This document shows, piece after piece, positions 8,430 to 17,086 of a stretch of 64,000 bases of DNA. Source of the stretch: Cellulosimicrobium cellulans (GTDB taxonomy: Bacteria > Actinomycetota > Actinomycetes > Actinomycetales > Cellulomonadaceae); the NCBI RefSeq assembly GCF_007679345.1, contig NZ_VEGH01000003.1, positions 62,001 to 126,000 on the forward strand, read 5' to 3'. The translations under genes and the position numbers were made by a program. The notes under the pieces were generated by a model. That model saw nothing but the letters and a program-made list of their open reading frames with translations, was not told where the DNA came from and ran no database searches. Numbering within the stretch: the stretch's first letter is position 1; every line of letters begins with the position of its first letter.

Positions 8430-11149
8430 CCGGCCGGCACCGGGTCCGAGGCGCTCGCCGGCGCCCCGGTGTCGACCTGTCGACGCTGCCGCGGCGCGCG
8501 GCGGCGCAGCCCGGTCCGCTGGTGCTCGTCGCGGTCCTGGTCGCGCTGGTGGTGGCGCTGGTCGCCGCCGTGCCGCGCGCGGTGGCACGCGTGTCCGACG
8601 CGGCGGTGCAGGCGGCGGTGGCGCGCGCGGGCGCCGACACCGACCTGGTCCTCACGACCACGACCGCCTTCACCGAGACCGGGCAGGGCTACGACGGCTC
8701 CGCGGAGCTCGCGCGGGAGGCCGCGGACGCCGTCGCCTCCGGCCTGGCCCTGCGGCTGGGTCCCGTCCTGCGGCCGCCGGTGGTGTCGACCACGTCGACG
8801 CCGCTCGCGCTCCCGGCCGGGTCCGCCGACCCCGGCGCCGCCCGCGGCGAGACGTCGCTGCGGCTGGTGTGGACCCCCGCGGACGACGCGGTCGAGTGGA
8901 CGTCCGGCGGCGAGCCCGCGGGCCCGGGGACCGCGTCCACGTCCGCGCCGGTCCAGGTCGGGCTCGCGGAGGACGTGGCGGGGGCGCTGGGCGCCTCCGC
9001 CGGGGACCCGCTGCACCTCGCCGCCGGCGACGGGACGCCGGTCGAGGCGCTGGTGTCCGGGGTGTTCCGGCCGGCCGACCCGGACGCGGCGACCTGGCAC
9101 GACCTGCCCGACGTGCTGGAGCCGCGGGTGTCCCGGGTCGGGCCGGCGACGGTCACCACGGCCGCGGCGCTGCTGTCCGACGACTCGCTCGCGGCCGCGG
9201 TGGCGGCGGTCGGGCCGCGGGAGGTGCAGCGCACGGTCCGGGTGGCGTTCGAGCCCGGCCGGGTCGGCGCCGCCGCGGCGGAGCGGGTGCTCGGCGAGCT
9301 GCCGGCGGTCCAGGCGTCACCGGGCACGGTCGGCTGGGGCGCGGCCGGGGGCGCCCTGCACTCGAGCGCGGTCGGGGTGCTGCGCGCCGCGGTCGCGGAG
9401 CTCGCGGCGGCGCGGGCGGCGGCGACGGCGCTCGTCGTCGGCGGGGCCGCGGTCGGGGCGCTGCTCCTGGTCCTCGTCGCGGGCCTGCTCGCGCGCCGGC
9501 GGACCGGCGAGCTCGCCACGCGGCGGTCCCGCGGCGCGACGCTGCCCGCCCTCGCGGCCGAGCTCGCCGCCGAGGCGGTCGTGGTGGTCGGGCTGGGCGT
9601 CGCGGCGGGGCTCGGGCTGGCGGCGGCCGTCGTGCCCGGCCGGGTGCCGGTGGCCGCGGTGCTCGTCGTGGCGGCCGTGGCGGTGCCGGCCCTGCCGGCG
9701 GCGGCACTGCGCGTGGCGCGCGGGGACGCCGACCCCGCGCGGGGCCGGGCGCACGGCGGGGTGCGGGATGCCGGCGCCCGGCGGCTCGCGGCGGAGCTGG
9801 CGCTGGTCGCCCTGGCGGCGGGCGCCGTCGTGGTGCTGCGGTCGGGGGGAGCGGGGGACGGCGGACCCGCCCGCGCCGCGGCGGGTGGCGCGTCCGCGGC
9901 CACGGCCGCGCCGGACCTGCTCGCGGCCGCGGCGCCCGCGCTGCTCGCCGGGGTCGCGGCGGTGCTCGTCGCGCGCCTGCTGCCGGGGGCCGTGCACCGG
10001 CTCGCGCCCCTCGCGGAGCGTTCGCGCGGCGCCGTCCCCGTCCTCGCGGTCGCCCGGGCCCGGTCCGACGGGTTGGCGCCGCTGCCCCTGCTGGCGGTCG
10101 CCGCGGCGGCCGCGCTGGTGGTCGTCGGGGCCTCGTGCGTCACGGCCGTGCGGGACGGGCAGGAGGCGGCCGCGTGGGCGTCCGTCGGCGGCGACGCCCG
10201 GGTGGCGGGGGAGCCGGACGCCGACCTCGCGGCGGCGGCGGCGGAGTGGTCCGGGGCGCCCGGCGTGACCGCCGCGGTCGCCGCCCGCGTCGCGCGGGAC
10301 GTGCCGGCGCGCACCGCCGCCGGGTCGACGCGGGTGGACGTGGTGGCCGGGGAGCCGGAGGCGCTCGCCGCCCTGGCGGGGGCGCTGGCGGCCACGGGGC
10401 ACGCGTCGGCGGCCCCGGGAGCGGGGGACCCGGGGACCGAGGTCGCCGCCGGGGGCGAGGTCGTGCTGCGCTGGGACGGCGAGGAGCGCTCGGTGCACGC
10501 CCTGGGCCTCGCGGTGCCCCGGCCGTCCGCGGGCCGGGACGACGCGCGCGCGGTCGTCGCGGTGGACGTGACCGAGCTCGGCGGCGAGGCGGCCGTCCCG
10601 CCCACCACGGTGTGGCTCGTCGGCCCCGGGGCCGAGGCGGCGGTCCGCGCGGGCGCGCCGCCGGGGGACGCCGAGGTGACGGCGCGGTCGGCCGTCCTCG
10701 CCGACCTGCGGGCGGACGTGCTGCCCCGGGCGCTGGTGGGGGCGGCGGCCGCCTCCGTCGCCCTGCTGCTCGCGTTCGTCGTCCTCGCGGTGCTGGTCGC
10801 CGCGGCGGCGGGCGGCCCGGCGCGCCGCCGCACCCTCGACACGCTGCGCACCGTCGGTCTGACCGACCGCGAGGCCGGCGGTGTGGCCGCGGGCGAGGTG
10901 CTCCCCGCGGCGCTGCTCGCCAGCGCGGCGGGCGCGGTGGCCGGCTGGGCCGTGCCGCCGCTCGTGCTGGTCCCGCTGGGGCTCGCGGGCACGGGCTCCG
11001 GGCTGCCGGCCGCGCCCGGGTCGGTGGCCTGGGCCGCCGCCGCGCTACCCGTCGTGGCGGGGCTCCTCGCGGCCGCCGGGGTGCTGCGGGCCGAGCACGC
11101 GCGGCGGCGGACCCGCCGGCTCGGCGAGGTGTTGCGCACGGGCGCCTGA
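8426..11149 (+). CDS. Second large FtsX-like ABC permease
   Basis: A 907-residue membrane protein. The GTG at 8426 overlaps the previous stop by 4 nt. An N-terminal transmembrane segment (VLVAVLVALVVALVAAVPRA) leads into a long extracytoplasmic domain. A central four-helix FtsX cluster follows (TALVVGGAAVGALLLVLVAG, VVVGLGVAAGLGLAAAV), then a second periplasmic-type domain and a C-terminal FtsX bundle (ASVALLLAFVVLAVLVAAAA, RTLDTLRTVGLTDREAGGVA). The architecture matches the preceding permease although the sequences have diverged, so they probably form a heterodimeric permease pair. Last gene of the coupled operon. Confidence 0.85.
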   Translation: MTGRHRVRGARRRPGVDLSTLPRRAAAQPGPLVLVAVLVALVVALVAAVPRAVARVSDAAVQAAVARAGADTDLVLTTTTAFTETGQGYDGSAELAREAADAVASGLALRLGPVLRPPVVSTTSTPLALPAGSADPGAARGETSLRLVWTPADDAVEWTSGGEPAGPGTASTSAPVQVGLAEDVAGALGASAGDPLHLAAGDGTPVEALVSGVFRPADPDAATWHDLPDVLEPRVSRVGPATVTTAAALLSDDSLAAAVAAVGPREVQRTVRVAFEPGRVGAAAAERVLGELPAVQASPGTVGWGAAGGALHSSAVGVLRAAVAELAAARAAATALVVGGAAVGALLLVLVAGLLARRRTGELATRRSRGATLPALAAELAAEAVVVVGLGVAAGLGLAAAVVPGRVPVAAVLVVAAVAVPALPAAALRVARGDADPARGRAHGGVRDAGARRLAAELALVALAAGAVVVLRSGGAGDGGPARAAAGGASAATAAPDLLAAAAPALLAGVAAVLVARLLPGAVHRLAPLAERSRGAVPVLAVARARSDGLAPLPLLAVAAAAALVVVGASCVTAVRDGQEAAAWASVGGDARVAGEPDADLAAAAAEWSGAPGVTAAVAARVARDVPARTAAGSTRVDVVAGEPEALAALAGALAATGHASAAPGAGDPGTEVAAGGEVVLRWDGEERSVHALGLAVPRPSAGRDDARAVVAVDVTELGGEAAVPPTTVWLVGPGAEAAVRAGAPPGDAEVTARSAVLADLRADVLPRALVGAAAASVALLLAFVVLAVLVAAAAGGPARRRTLDTLRTVGLTDREAGGVAAGEVLPAALLASAAGAVAGWAVPPLVLVPLGLAGTGSGLPAAPGSVAWAAAALPVVAGLLAAAGVLRAEHARRRTRRLGEVLRTGA

Positions 11150-11213
11150 CGGCGCGCCGTGGGCCGGAGGTCCCACCCAGGACCGGCCGTCCGCCACCCA
11201 CCCGGGCCGCCTG

Positions 11214-11231
11214 CGCCACCTAGCGGTGGCG
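11214..11231 (+). terminator. Short hairpin after the ABC operon (weak)
   Basis: CGCCACC at 11214-11220 pairs with GGTGGCG at 11225-11231 around a TAGC loop, 64 nt after the permease stop. It is only 7 bp and lacks a T-run, so termination is a guess. Confidence 0.3.
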
Positions 11232-11332
11232 GTGCGCCACCCAGGCCACCACTCACCCGGCCGCCGGCCGCCCAGTCTGGACGGACGAGCCGCGGCGGAC
11301 CGGCCGCCCGGCCCGACCCGCGGGAGACGCGC

Positions 11333-11626
11333 GTGCCGACCCAGTCCCGACCCGCCGCCGTGCTCGACGGCACCACCGACCCGCTGACCAAGGCCCGCCT
11401 GCTCGCCGCGGTGCTCGGCCGCCCGATGTCCGGCGCCGAGCTGGACCGGCGGGCGCGCGTCGACGGCGTCGCCGACGCGGTCGACGAGCTGGTGCTCGCC
11501 GGCTCGGTCCGGCGCACGCCCGACGGCGGGATCGAGCTCGACCCACGGCGCCGCACGGCGGCCCTCGACGCCCTGGCCCGTGATCTCGGGGCGGGCGACG
11601 CGCGGGCACGCCGCCCGCGCGCGTGA
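11333..11626 (+). CDS. Small winged-helix-like hypothetical protein
   Basis: A 97-residue acidic/basic mixed protein with the pattern LTKARLLAAVLGRPMSGAEL, a second helix VADAVDELVLAG and a hairpin SVRRTPDGGIELD. This resembles a winged helix-turn-helix, in which a recognition helix is followed by a two-strand wing. No specific family was recognised. GTG at 11333 follows GGGAG at 11322-11326. An in-frame upstream extension is Pro/Gly-rich and unlikely to be translated. It lies between the ABC operon and the VanY gene on the same strand. Confidence 0.55.
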   Translation: MPTQSRPAAVLDGTTDPLTKARLLAAVLGRPMSGAELDRRARVDGVADAVDELVLAGSVRRTPDGGIELDPRRRTAALDALARDLGAGDARARRPRA

Positions 11627-11707
11627 CGCGGCAGGTCGGGCTGTCCCTGCGGGGCGATCCGTCGGAGACTGGGGGCTGACCCGCCCCCCCGGACCTGGAG
11701 CGACCTC

Positions 11708-12661
11708 GTGACGACGCGCCCGCAGCACCGCCGCCGCCCCACGCCGGGCGCCCACGGGCGGAGCGCACGGCGGAGGTTCGCCCGGCCCGTCCAGGTCGCG
11801 TCGGTCGCGGTGCTCGGCGGCCTCCTCGCCGCGGTGGCGTTCCAGGACGTGCCGGCCCCGCCGCGACCGGCCGACGGGCCGGCGGTCGCGGCGCCCGCGC
11901 GCGAACCGGCGCCCGCCCCGGCACCGGCCCTCGACCCGCCGGCGCTCGGCGCGCTCCCGGGGCCCGGTCCCACCGGCGTGGCCGCCCCGGCGGTGGTGCT
12001 GCCCCCGACCGAGGTCCCGGACGTCCCGGCGGCGGGCACCGCGCTGGTGCCGCCCGCGCCGGCGGGGCTCGACCTCGCGCTGCATTCCACCGACGACCCG
12101 GCGAGCCCGTGGGTGGTCGTCAACAAGGCACGCCCCCTGGACCCGGCCGGCTGGGCACCCGCGGAGCTGGCCGTCGTGGCGGGGTACCAGGTGCGCCCGG
12201 AGGTCGCCGACCCGCTCGCCCGGATGCTCGCCGCCGCCGCGGACGACGGCGTCACGCTCGCCCTGCGCAGCGCCTACCGCTCGTACGACGACCAGGTGCG
12301 GGTGCACGCCGACCTCGTGGCCCGGGTCGGTCAGCAGCGCGCGGAGGAGGTGAGCGCCCGACCGGCGCACAGCGAGCACCAGACGGGCCTCGCGGTCGAC
12401 GTCGGCAGCACCACCCGGCCGGACTGCGACTTCCAGGACTGCTTCGGGGAGACCGACGAGGGCCGGTGGGTCGCCGCGCGGGCCGGCGAGTTCGGGTTCG
12501 TCGTGCGGTACTCCGCCGAGAACCGGGCGGTCACCGGGTACGCGCCCGAGGGCTGGCACCTGCGCTGGGTGGGCACGGACCTGGTGGCGGAGCTCGACCG
12601 CCGGGGTGTCACGACGCTCGAGGAGGCGTTCGGGCTGCCCGGCGGCCCGGACTACCGCTGA
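11708..12661 (+). CDS. D-alanyl-D-alanine carboxypeptidase, VanY/M15B family
   Basis: A 317-residue exported peptidase trimming D-Ala from peptidoglycan stems. The N-terminus has basic residues and a membrane helix (QVASVAVLGGLLAAVAF), then a Pro/Ala-rich linker to about residue 125. The catalytic domain shows the VanY motifs: LRSAYRSYDDQ, the zinc motif SEHQTGLAVD (H and D ligands) and EGWHLRWVG (third His ligand) near the C-terminus. The domain is complete. GTG at 11708 follows CTGGAG. The stop lies 12 nt from the convergent FNT gene. It may share an envelope-remodelling role with the FtsX-like ABC system, but that link is only positional. Confidence 0.93.
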   Translation: MTTRPQHRRRPTPGAHGRSARRRFARPVQVASVAVLGGLLAAVAFQDVPAPPRPADGPAVAAPAREPAPAPAPALDPPALGALPGPGPTGVAAPAVVLPPTEVPDVPAAGTALVPPAPAGLDLALHSTDDPASPWVVVNKARPLDPAGWAPAELAVVAGYQVRPEVADPLARMLAAAADDGVTLALRSAYRSYDDQVRVHADLVARVGQQRAEEVSARPAHSEHQTGLAVDVGSTTRPDCDFQDCFGETDEGRWVAARAGEFGFVVRYSAENRAVTGYAPEGWHLRWVGTDLVAELDRRGVTTLEEAFGLPGGPDYR

Positions 12662-12673
12662 GCACCGCCCGTC

Positions 12674-13549
12674 CTACCGCGGGTCGTCCGGCGTGCTCGT
12701 CCCGCGGCCCTGCTGGCGCAGCCACTGCGAGTCGTCGTTGACGTAGGCGTAGTAGAGGCCGATCAGCAGCCCGCCGCCGATGAAGTTCCCGATCAGCGCG
12801 ATCGCGACGTTCCCAGCCGCCAGTCCGACGTCCAGGCCCTCCTGCAGGCCGACGATCGTGAACAGGACCGTGTTCGCCACCGAGTGCTCGAGACCGAGGA
12901 ACGCGAAGATGAACACCGACGTGATCATCACCAGGCACTTGGTCAGGTCGTCCTTGATCAGCCCGTTGTAGACCAGCAGCATCGCCACGTTGATGCAGAA
13001 GTTGCAGAGCACCGCCCGCACCAGCAGGTCGACCCAGCCCCCGGGCCCGTCCGCGACGTAGGCGAGCTTGTGCTCCACCGACGCGACCATCTCGTCGAGC
13101 GGGGCGCCGTCGACCAGCGTGGACAGGCGCAGCAGGACCGCGACGAACAGGCCGCCCACGGCGTTCCCGAGGTAGCACAGGCCGAGCATGCGCAGCGCCC
13201 GCAGCCAGCTGGTGCGGCGGTGGTACGCCCCGATCGAGACGATCATCATGTTCGAGGTGAGCAGCTCGGACCGCGAGTAGTAGATGAACACCAGCGCCCA
13301 GCCGAACACCACGGCGCCCACCAGCCGGCCGACCGGCCGCACCGAGCCGTCGCCGATGCCGGCGAACGCCCCGAGCACCGCGTAGTAGGTGGCGTAGAGC
13401 AGCCCGATGAGCACCCCGGCCATGGCCGCGCGCTGCAGGTACCGGCGCGCCAGGCCGCCGGACATCGTCGTCTTCGTCTCCAGCACCTCGAGGGCGGTGC
13501 TGATGAACTGCTTGCCCGGGAAGAGGGACTGCGGGTCGGCGGTGCTCAC
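12674..13549 (-). CDS. Formate/nitrite transporter (FNT) family channel
   Basis: A 291-residue inner-membrane channel of the FocA/NirC family, which forms pentamers passing small monovalent anions such as formate, nitrite or hydrosulfide. Six transmembrane segments are evident. Signature positions include the central-histidine motif LGLEHSVAN, CNFCINVAML before it, and the GNFIGGGLLIGLYYAY re-entrant motif near the C-terminus. GTG at 13549 was chosen because a -10-like CACGCT ends 7 nt upstream and the family N-terminus fits (SLFPGKQF). No formate lyase or nitrite reductase gene is adjacent, so the substrate is undecided. Divergent from the diguanylate cyclase gene. Confidence 0.9.
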   Translation of the reverse strand: MSTADPQSLFPGKQFISTALEVLETKTTMSGGLARRYLQRAAMAGVLIGLLYATYYAVLGAFAGIGDGSVRPVGRLVGAVVFGWALVFIYYSRSELLTSNMMIVSIGAYHRRTSWLRALRMLGLCYLGNAVGGLFVAVLLRLSTLVDGAPLDEMVASVEHKLAYVADGPGGWVDLLVRAVLCNFCINVAMLLVYNGLIKDDLTKCLVMITSVFIFAFLGLEHSVANTVLFTIVGLQEGLDVGLAAGNVAIALIGNFIGGGLLIGLYYAYVNDDSQWLRQQGRGTSTPDDPR

Positions 13550-13679
13550 CGCGCACAGCGTGCCACACCGTGCACCCGCACGCCCTCCGGGTGAAGACGC
13601 GCCGATCGGCTCATCACCGCAGGTCGCGGGCCCGATCACACAGGTGACCCGCGATGGACCGCGGGCGGGACGAAGGACC

Positions 13680-15332
13680 ATGACGGCCACAGCGACCGAC
13701 GCATCCGCACCACCGGCAGCACCCACGGACTGGGAGGCGGCGGTGGACGAGCTGGCGCTGCTCGCCGACTCGGACGCCGGCGCCTGCGTGCGCCGGGCCG
13801 AGGACCTCATCGCCGAGGCCGCCGCCCGGCGCGCGGGCGGGGCCGAGATGCGGCTCGCCTACTACGCCGCCGTGGCGCACCACGCGCTGGGGGAGGACCG
13901 GCGCGCGCTGGAGCGGGCGGTCCGCGCCGAGCACCTCGCGCGCGAGCGCGGCGCCCTGGTCTGGCAGTCGCGCGCGCTCGCCCGGCAGGGCCTGGTGCAC
14001 CACGAGCTGGGGCACACCGAGGACGCCGTCGACCTGCTGACCCGGGCGGCCGAGCTGCGCCGCGAGGCCGACGACGTGGCGGGGACGGCCGACGTCCTCA
14101 CCATCCTCGGGTCGGTGTACACGTCCATGCCCCACTTCGCGCCCCAGGCGGCGGGCGTGCTCACGCAGGCCCGCCGGCTCTGGCTGGCCGCCGGGGACCC
14201 CGACCGCGCGTCGATCGCGTTGGCGAACCTCGCGCGCACCTTCGTCGAGGCCAGCCGCCGGCTCCTCGCCGACAACCCGCGCGGCGCCCGCGCGTCCGCC
14301 CGCCGGGCCCTGGCGCTCGCGCTGGAGGCGGTCGACGAGGCCGACGCGGCGGGGCTCGTGCGCACGGCCGTCGACGCCCGGCTGACCGCGGCCGTCGCGC
14401 ACCTGCTCGCGGGCGACCGGGAGGCCGCGGCGGTGGTGCTGGACGCGGCCGGCGCCATGCTCGCCCGGTTCCCCGCGGCCGGGCTCCGGCTGTCCCTGCA
14501 CCGGATCCGGGCCGGGATGCTGCTCGACGCCGGCCGGCTGCCCGAGGCCGTCGCGGAGGCGCGGGCCGGCATGACGGTGTGCGACGCGCTGCGCCGCCCC
14601 GCCGAGCGCACCGAGCTGCTCCGCGTGCTCGCCGACGCGCACGAGGCGCTGGGCGACCCGGTCGCCGCGCTCGCCGCGCTCCGCGAGCTGCACGCCCTGA
14701 CGGTGCGGCTCGGCGACGCGCAGGCCGAGCGGCGGGCCGCCCTGCTGGGTGCCCGGATGGAGGTCGAGCAGGCGGAGCGGCAGGCAGAGGCCGAGCGCCG
14801 CCGGTCCGAGGCGCTGGAGGAGCGCAACGCCCGCCTCGCGCACGAGGCCGCCCACGACGGGCTCACCGGCCTGGCGAACCGGCGCACCCTGGACGTCCAG
14901 CTGGACCGGTGGGTGGCCGAGCGCGGCGCGTTCGCGGTCGCCCTGCTCGACATCGACCACTTCAAGCGGGTGAACGACACCTACTCGCACCAGGTCGGGG
15001 ACGCCGTGCTCGTGCGCGTCGCGGACGCCCTGCAGCACGCCCTGCGCCGCGACGACCTGGCGGCGCGGTACGGCGGCGAGGAGTTCGCGGTCCTGCTCGA
15101 CGGCCTCAGCGGCAACCGGACGGTCGACGTGTGCGACCGGCTCCGGGCGACGATCGCGGGCCTCGCGTGGGACGACCTCATGCCCGGAGCCCGGCTGACG
15201 GTGAGCATCGGCGTCGCGGAACGGCACCCCGGCGAGCCGGTCTCCGGCCTGCTGAGCCGCGCGGACGGGGCGCTCTACCGGGCCAAGGCGGCCGGGCGGG
15301 ACCGGGTGCGGGTGGCCGACCCGGCGGCCTGA
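13680..15332 (+). CDS. TPR-like/GGDEF diguanylate cyclase
   Basis: A 550-residue cytoplasmic diguanylate cyclase making c-di-GMP from GTP. Residues 20-370 are an all-helical repeat region with TPR-like pairs (ALARQGLVHHELGHTEDAVD, then LLTRAAELRRE). A coiled coil (QAERQAEAERRRSEALEERN) leads into the GGDEF domain at about 395-550. The active-site loop is GGEEF at 465-469. The inhibitory site RRDD (456-459) lies exactly five residues before it, so product inhibition is expected. LANRRTL and LLDIDHFKRVND are intact. ATG at 13680 follows GAAGGA. This TPR-coiled coil-GGDEF layout is common in actinobacteria; the repeats probably sense a protein or peptide. Confidence 0.95.
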   Translation: MTATATDASAPPAAPTDWEAAVDELALLADSDAGACVRRAEDLIAEAAARRAGGAEMRLAYYAAVAHHALGEDRRALERAVRAEHLARERGALVWQSRALARQGLVHHELGHTEDAVDLLTRAAELRREADDVAGTADVLTILGSVYTSMPHFAPQAAGVLTQARRLWLAAGDPDRASIALANLARTFVEASRRLLADNPRGARASARRALALALEAVDEADAAGLVRTAVDARLTAAVAHLLAGDREAAAVVLDAAGAMLARFPAAGLRLSLHRIRAGMLLDAGRLPEAVAEARAGMTVCDALRRPAERTELLRVLADAHEALGDPVAALAALRELHALTVRLGDAQAERRAALLGARMEVEQAERQAEAERRRSEALEERNARLAHEAAHDGLTGLANRRTLDVQLDRWVAERGAFAVALLDIDHFKRVNDTYSHQVGDAVLVRVADALQHALRRDDLAARYGGEEFAVLLDGLSGNRTVDVCDRLRATIAGLAWDDLMPGARLTVSIGVAERHPGEPVSGLLSRADGALYRAKAAGRDRVRVADPAA

Positions 15333-15369
15333 CCGCCGGCGCGTGGCCCGCGGCTCCGCCGCCGGGCTC

Positions 15370-15435
15370 CGCCGAGTCGGCGATACCGCACTGCGGGCCG
15401 GGCCCGGGTCGCAGACCGCAGACGGAGACTCGGCG
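15370..15435. repeat. Intergenic inverted repeat between GGDEF and SDR genes
   Basis: CGCCGAGTC at 15370-15378 pairs perfectly with GACTCGGCG at 15427-15435. An inner arm CTGCGG (15391-15396) pairs with CCGCAG (15416-15421). The nested structure lies just after the GGDEF stop and could terminate that transcript. Confidence 0.5.
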
Positions 15436-15476
15436 CCCGCGCGCGCGACCGGCGGTCCGGCCGCAGAATGCCGGGC

Positions 15477-16277
15477 ATGGAGCAGCGCGACGTCGTCGTC
15501 ACCGGGGCGGCCGGGCGGATCGGCACCTACCTGCGCACGGCGGACGGCGGGCTGCCGGCCCGCGGCTGGCGGCTGCGGCTCGTGGACGCCGACATCCCGG
15601 ACGACCCGGCGCCCGCGCCCGACGAGCCGTTCACCGCCGTCGACCTGACCGACGAGGAGGCCGTGGACCGGCTCGTCCCGGCGCTGGCCGGCGCGTCCGG
15701 CGTCGTGCACCTCGCCGGGATCCCCTCCGAGGACACCTGGACCCGCGTCCGCCGGGCCAACGTCGACGGCACCTACCGGGTCCTGGAGGCGGCGCGCCGG
15801 TCCGGGGTGCGCCGGGTGGTGCTGGCCAGCTCGAACCACGCGGTCGGCTACTACCCGACCGACCGGGAGGCGCGCGTGGACGGGCCCGCGCGGCCGGACT
15901 CGTTCTACGGCGTGTCGAAGGCGGCGGCCGAGGCGCTCGGCAGCCTCTACGCGGACAAGTACGGCCTGGAGGTCGTGTCGCTGCGGATCGGGCTGTGCGC
16001 CGACCGGCCGGCGAGCACCTTCGACCTCGGGATCTGGCTGAGCCCGGCCGACGCGGTGCGGCTGGCCGACGCCGCGCTGCGCGGCCCGGTCGACGGTCCG
16101 GTGGTGGCGTACGGGGTGTCCGCGAACACCCGGGCGTGGTGGGACCTGTCGACGGCACGCGCGCTCGGCTACCGGCCGGAGGACGACGCGGAGCGGTTCG
16201 CCGGGGAGGTCGAGCCGTACGACGGCCCCGCGGGCGTCCTCGGGCACGGGATGGTGGCGGCGGACCCGCTGCCCTGA
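15477..16277 (+). CDS. NAD-dependent epimerase/dehydratase, uronate-dehydrogenase-like
   Basis: A 266-residue extended short-chain dehydrogenase. The Rossmann motif VTGAAGRIG is at the N-terminus, followed by the diphosphate-region VVHLAGIPSE, SSNHAVGYYPTD, the catalytic YxxxK in SFYGVSKAAAEAL and LRIGLCADRP. SSNHxxGxYP and LRIG are typical of uronate dehydrogenases, which oxidise glucuronate or galacturonate to aldarolactones. That specificity is inferred, as no other uronate gene is nearby. ATG at 15477 was preferred over the ATG at 15468 because CAGAAT (15464-15469) forms a -10 ending 7 nt upstream, suggesting a leaderless mRNA. Ends 13 nt from the convergent DinB gene. Confidence 0.85.
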   Translation: MEQRDVVVTGAAGRIGTYLRTADGGLPARGWRLRLVDADIPDDPAPAPDEPFTAVDLTDEEAVDRLVPALAGASGVVHLAGIPSEDTWTRVRRANVDGTYRVLEAARRSGVRRVVLASSNHAVGYYPTDREARVDGPARPDSFYGVSKAAAEALGSLYADKYGLEVVSLRIGLCADRPASTFDLGIWLSPADAVRLADAALRGPVDGPVVAYGVSANTRAWWDLSTARALGYRPEDDAERFAGEVEPYDGPAGVLGHGMVAADPLP

Positions 16278-16290
16278 CGGCGGACGGCCG

Positions 16291-16902
16291 TCAGCCCGCG
16301 GCGCCCGCGCCTCCCGCCGCGCTCGCGCCCGCCGCCGCGCGGGCCGCGTCCTCGACGCGGGCCCGGTACGCCGCCCACGCGTCGCCGTCGTGGAACGGCA
16401 GGTTCGGGTCGTCCGGCCGGGAGCCCACCGCGCCGTCGATCGTCTCCCGCACGATGTCCGCGTGGCCCGCGTGCCGCGCGGTCTCCGCGATCACGTGCAC
16501 CAGGATGCGGTGCAGGGTGACGTCGGCGCTCTCCGGGCGCCACCACGGGACCCGGCCCGGCGCGTCGAGCGGCAGCGCGGCGATCGTCGCGTCCGCGTGC
16601 GCGGCCGAGAACGCGTGCAGCTCGCGGACGGCGTCCAGCGACTCGTCGGCGGGCAGCCACATGTCCGCGTTGGGCTCGGCGTCGTCGGCGAACCAGGGCA
16701 GGGCGCGGCCGTGCGGGCGGTCGAACACCTCGCCGAAGTAGTCGAGCTGGACGCTGGCGACGTGCTTGACGAGGCCCGCGACGTTGGTGCCGGTGGGGGT
16801 CAGCGGCCGTCTGGCGTCGTACTCGGAGAGCCCGTCGAGCTTCGCGAGCAGGGAGTCCCGGCTCTCGCGCAGGTACTGGTGCAGCGTCGCCTTGTCGTCC
16901 AT
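16291..16902 (-). CDS. DinB-superfamily (DUF664-like) protein
   Basis: A 203-residue four-helix-bundle protein of the DinB/YfiT superfamily. Conserved histidines that bind a metal in this fold are visible in VKHVASVQLDYFGEVF and ILVHVIAETARHAGHADIVRE. The C-terminal 20 residues are Ala/Gly-rich. Members include metal-dependent thiol transferases (bacillithiol- or mycothiol-dependent), so a mycothiol-linked role is plausible but unproven. The ATG at 16902 is preceded by CAGACT, a -10-like box ending 6 nt upstream, and by no Shine-Dalgarno sequence. Divergent from the first GAF-ANTAR gene. Confidence 0.88.
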   Translation of the reverse strand: MDDKATLHQYLRESRDSLLAKLDGLSEYDARRPLTPTGTNVAGLVKHVASVQLDYFGEVFDRPHGRALPWFADDAEPNADMWLPADESLDAVRELHAFSAAHADATIAALPLDAPGRVPWWRPESADVTLHRILVHVIAETARHAGHADIVRETIDGAVGSRPDDPNLPFHDGDAWAAYRARVEDAARAAAGASAAGGAGAAG

Positions 16903-17008
16903 GCGCCCAGTCTGCCCCGGTGGTCCGACAGGCCCCGCGACGGGCGCGGCGGGGCGCGCGGCCGGGCCCGCGGCCGGGGTGCGCAGCCGGGGTGGGACGC
17001 CCCGGCGC

Positions 17009-17024
17009 CCGGGTGCGCACCCGG
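17009..17024. promoter_or_regulatory. 16-bp perfect palindrome in the DinB/GAF-ANTAR divergent gap
   Basis: CCGGGTGCGCACCCGG is a perfect palindrome. A near copy of one side, CCGGGTGCGCGCC, recurs at 17048-17060. The spot between two divergent leaderless-type promoters suggests a regulator site, but such GC palindromes can also arise from composition. Confidence 0.35.
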
Positions 17025-17086
17025 ACGGGGGAGCGCCGTCCGCCGCTCCGGGTGCGCGCCGGCCGGTCCGATCCGAGACTGACCCC

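Noticed and set aside
4398..8588. 1396-codon minus-strand open frame opposite the ABC genes
   Set aside because: It is the antisense of clearly motif-bearing ATPase and permease genes; its translation has low complexity and no domain.
12674..13549. Naming the channel focA or nirC
   Set aside because: The residues that separate formate from nitrite channels cannot be judged without alignment, and no formate or nitrite enzyme is adjacent.
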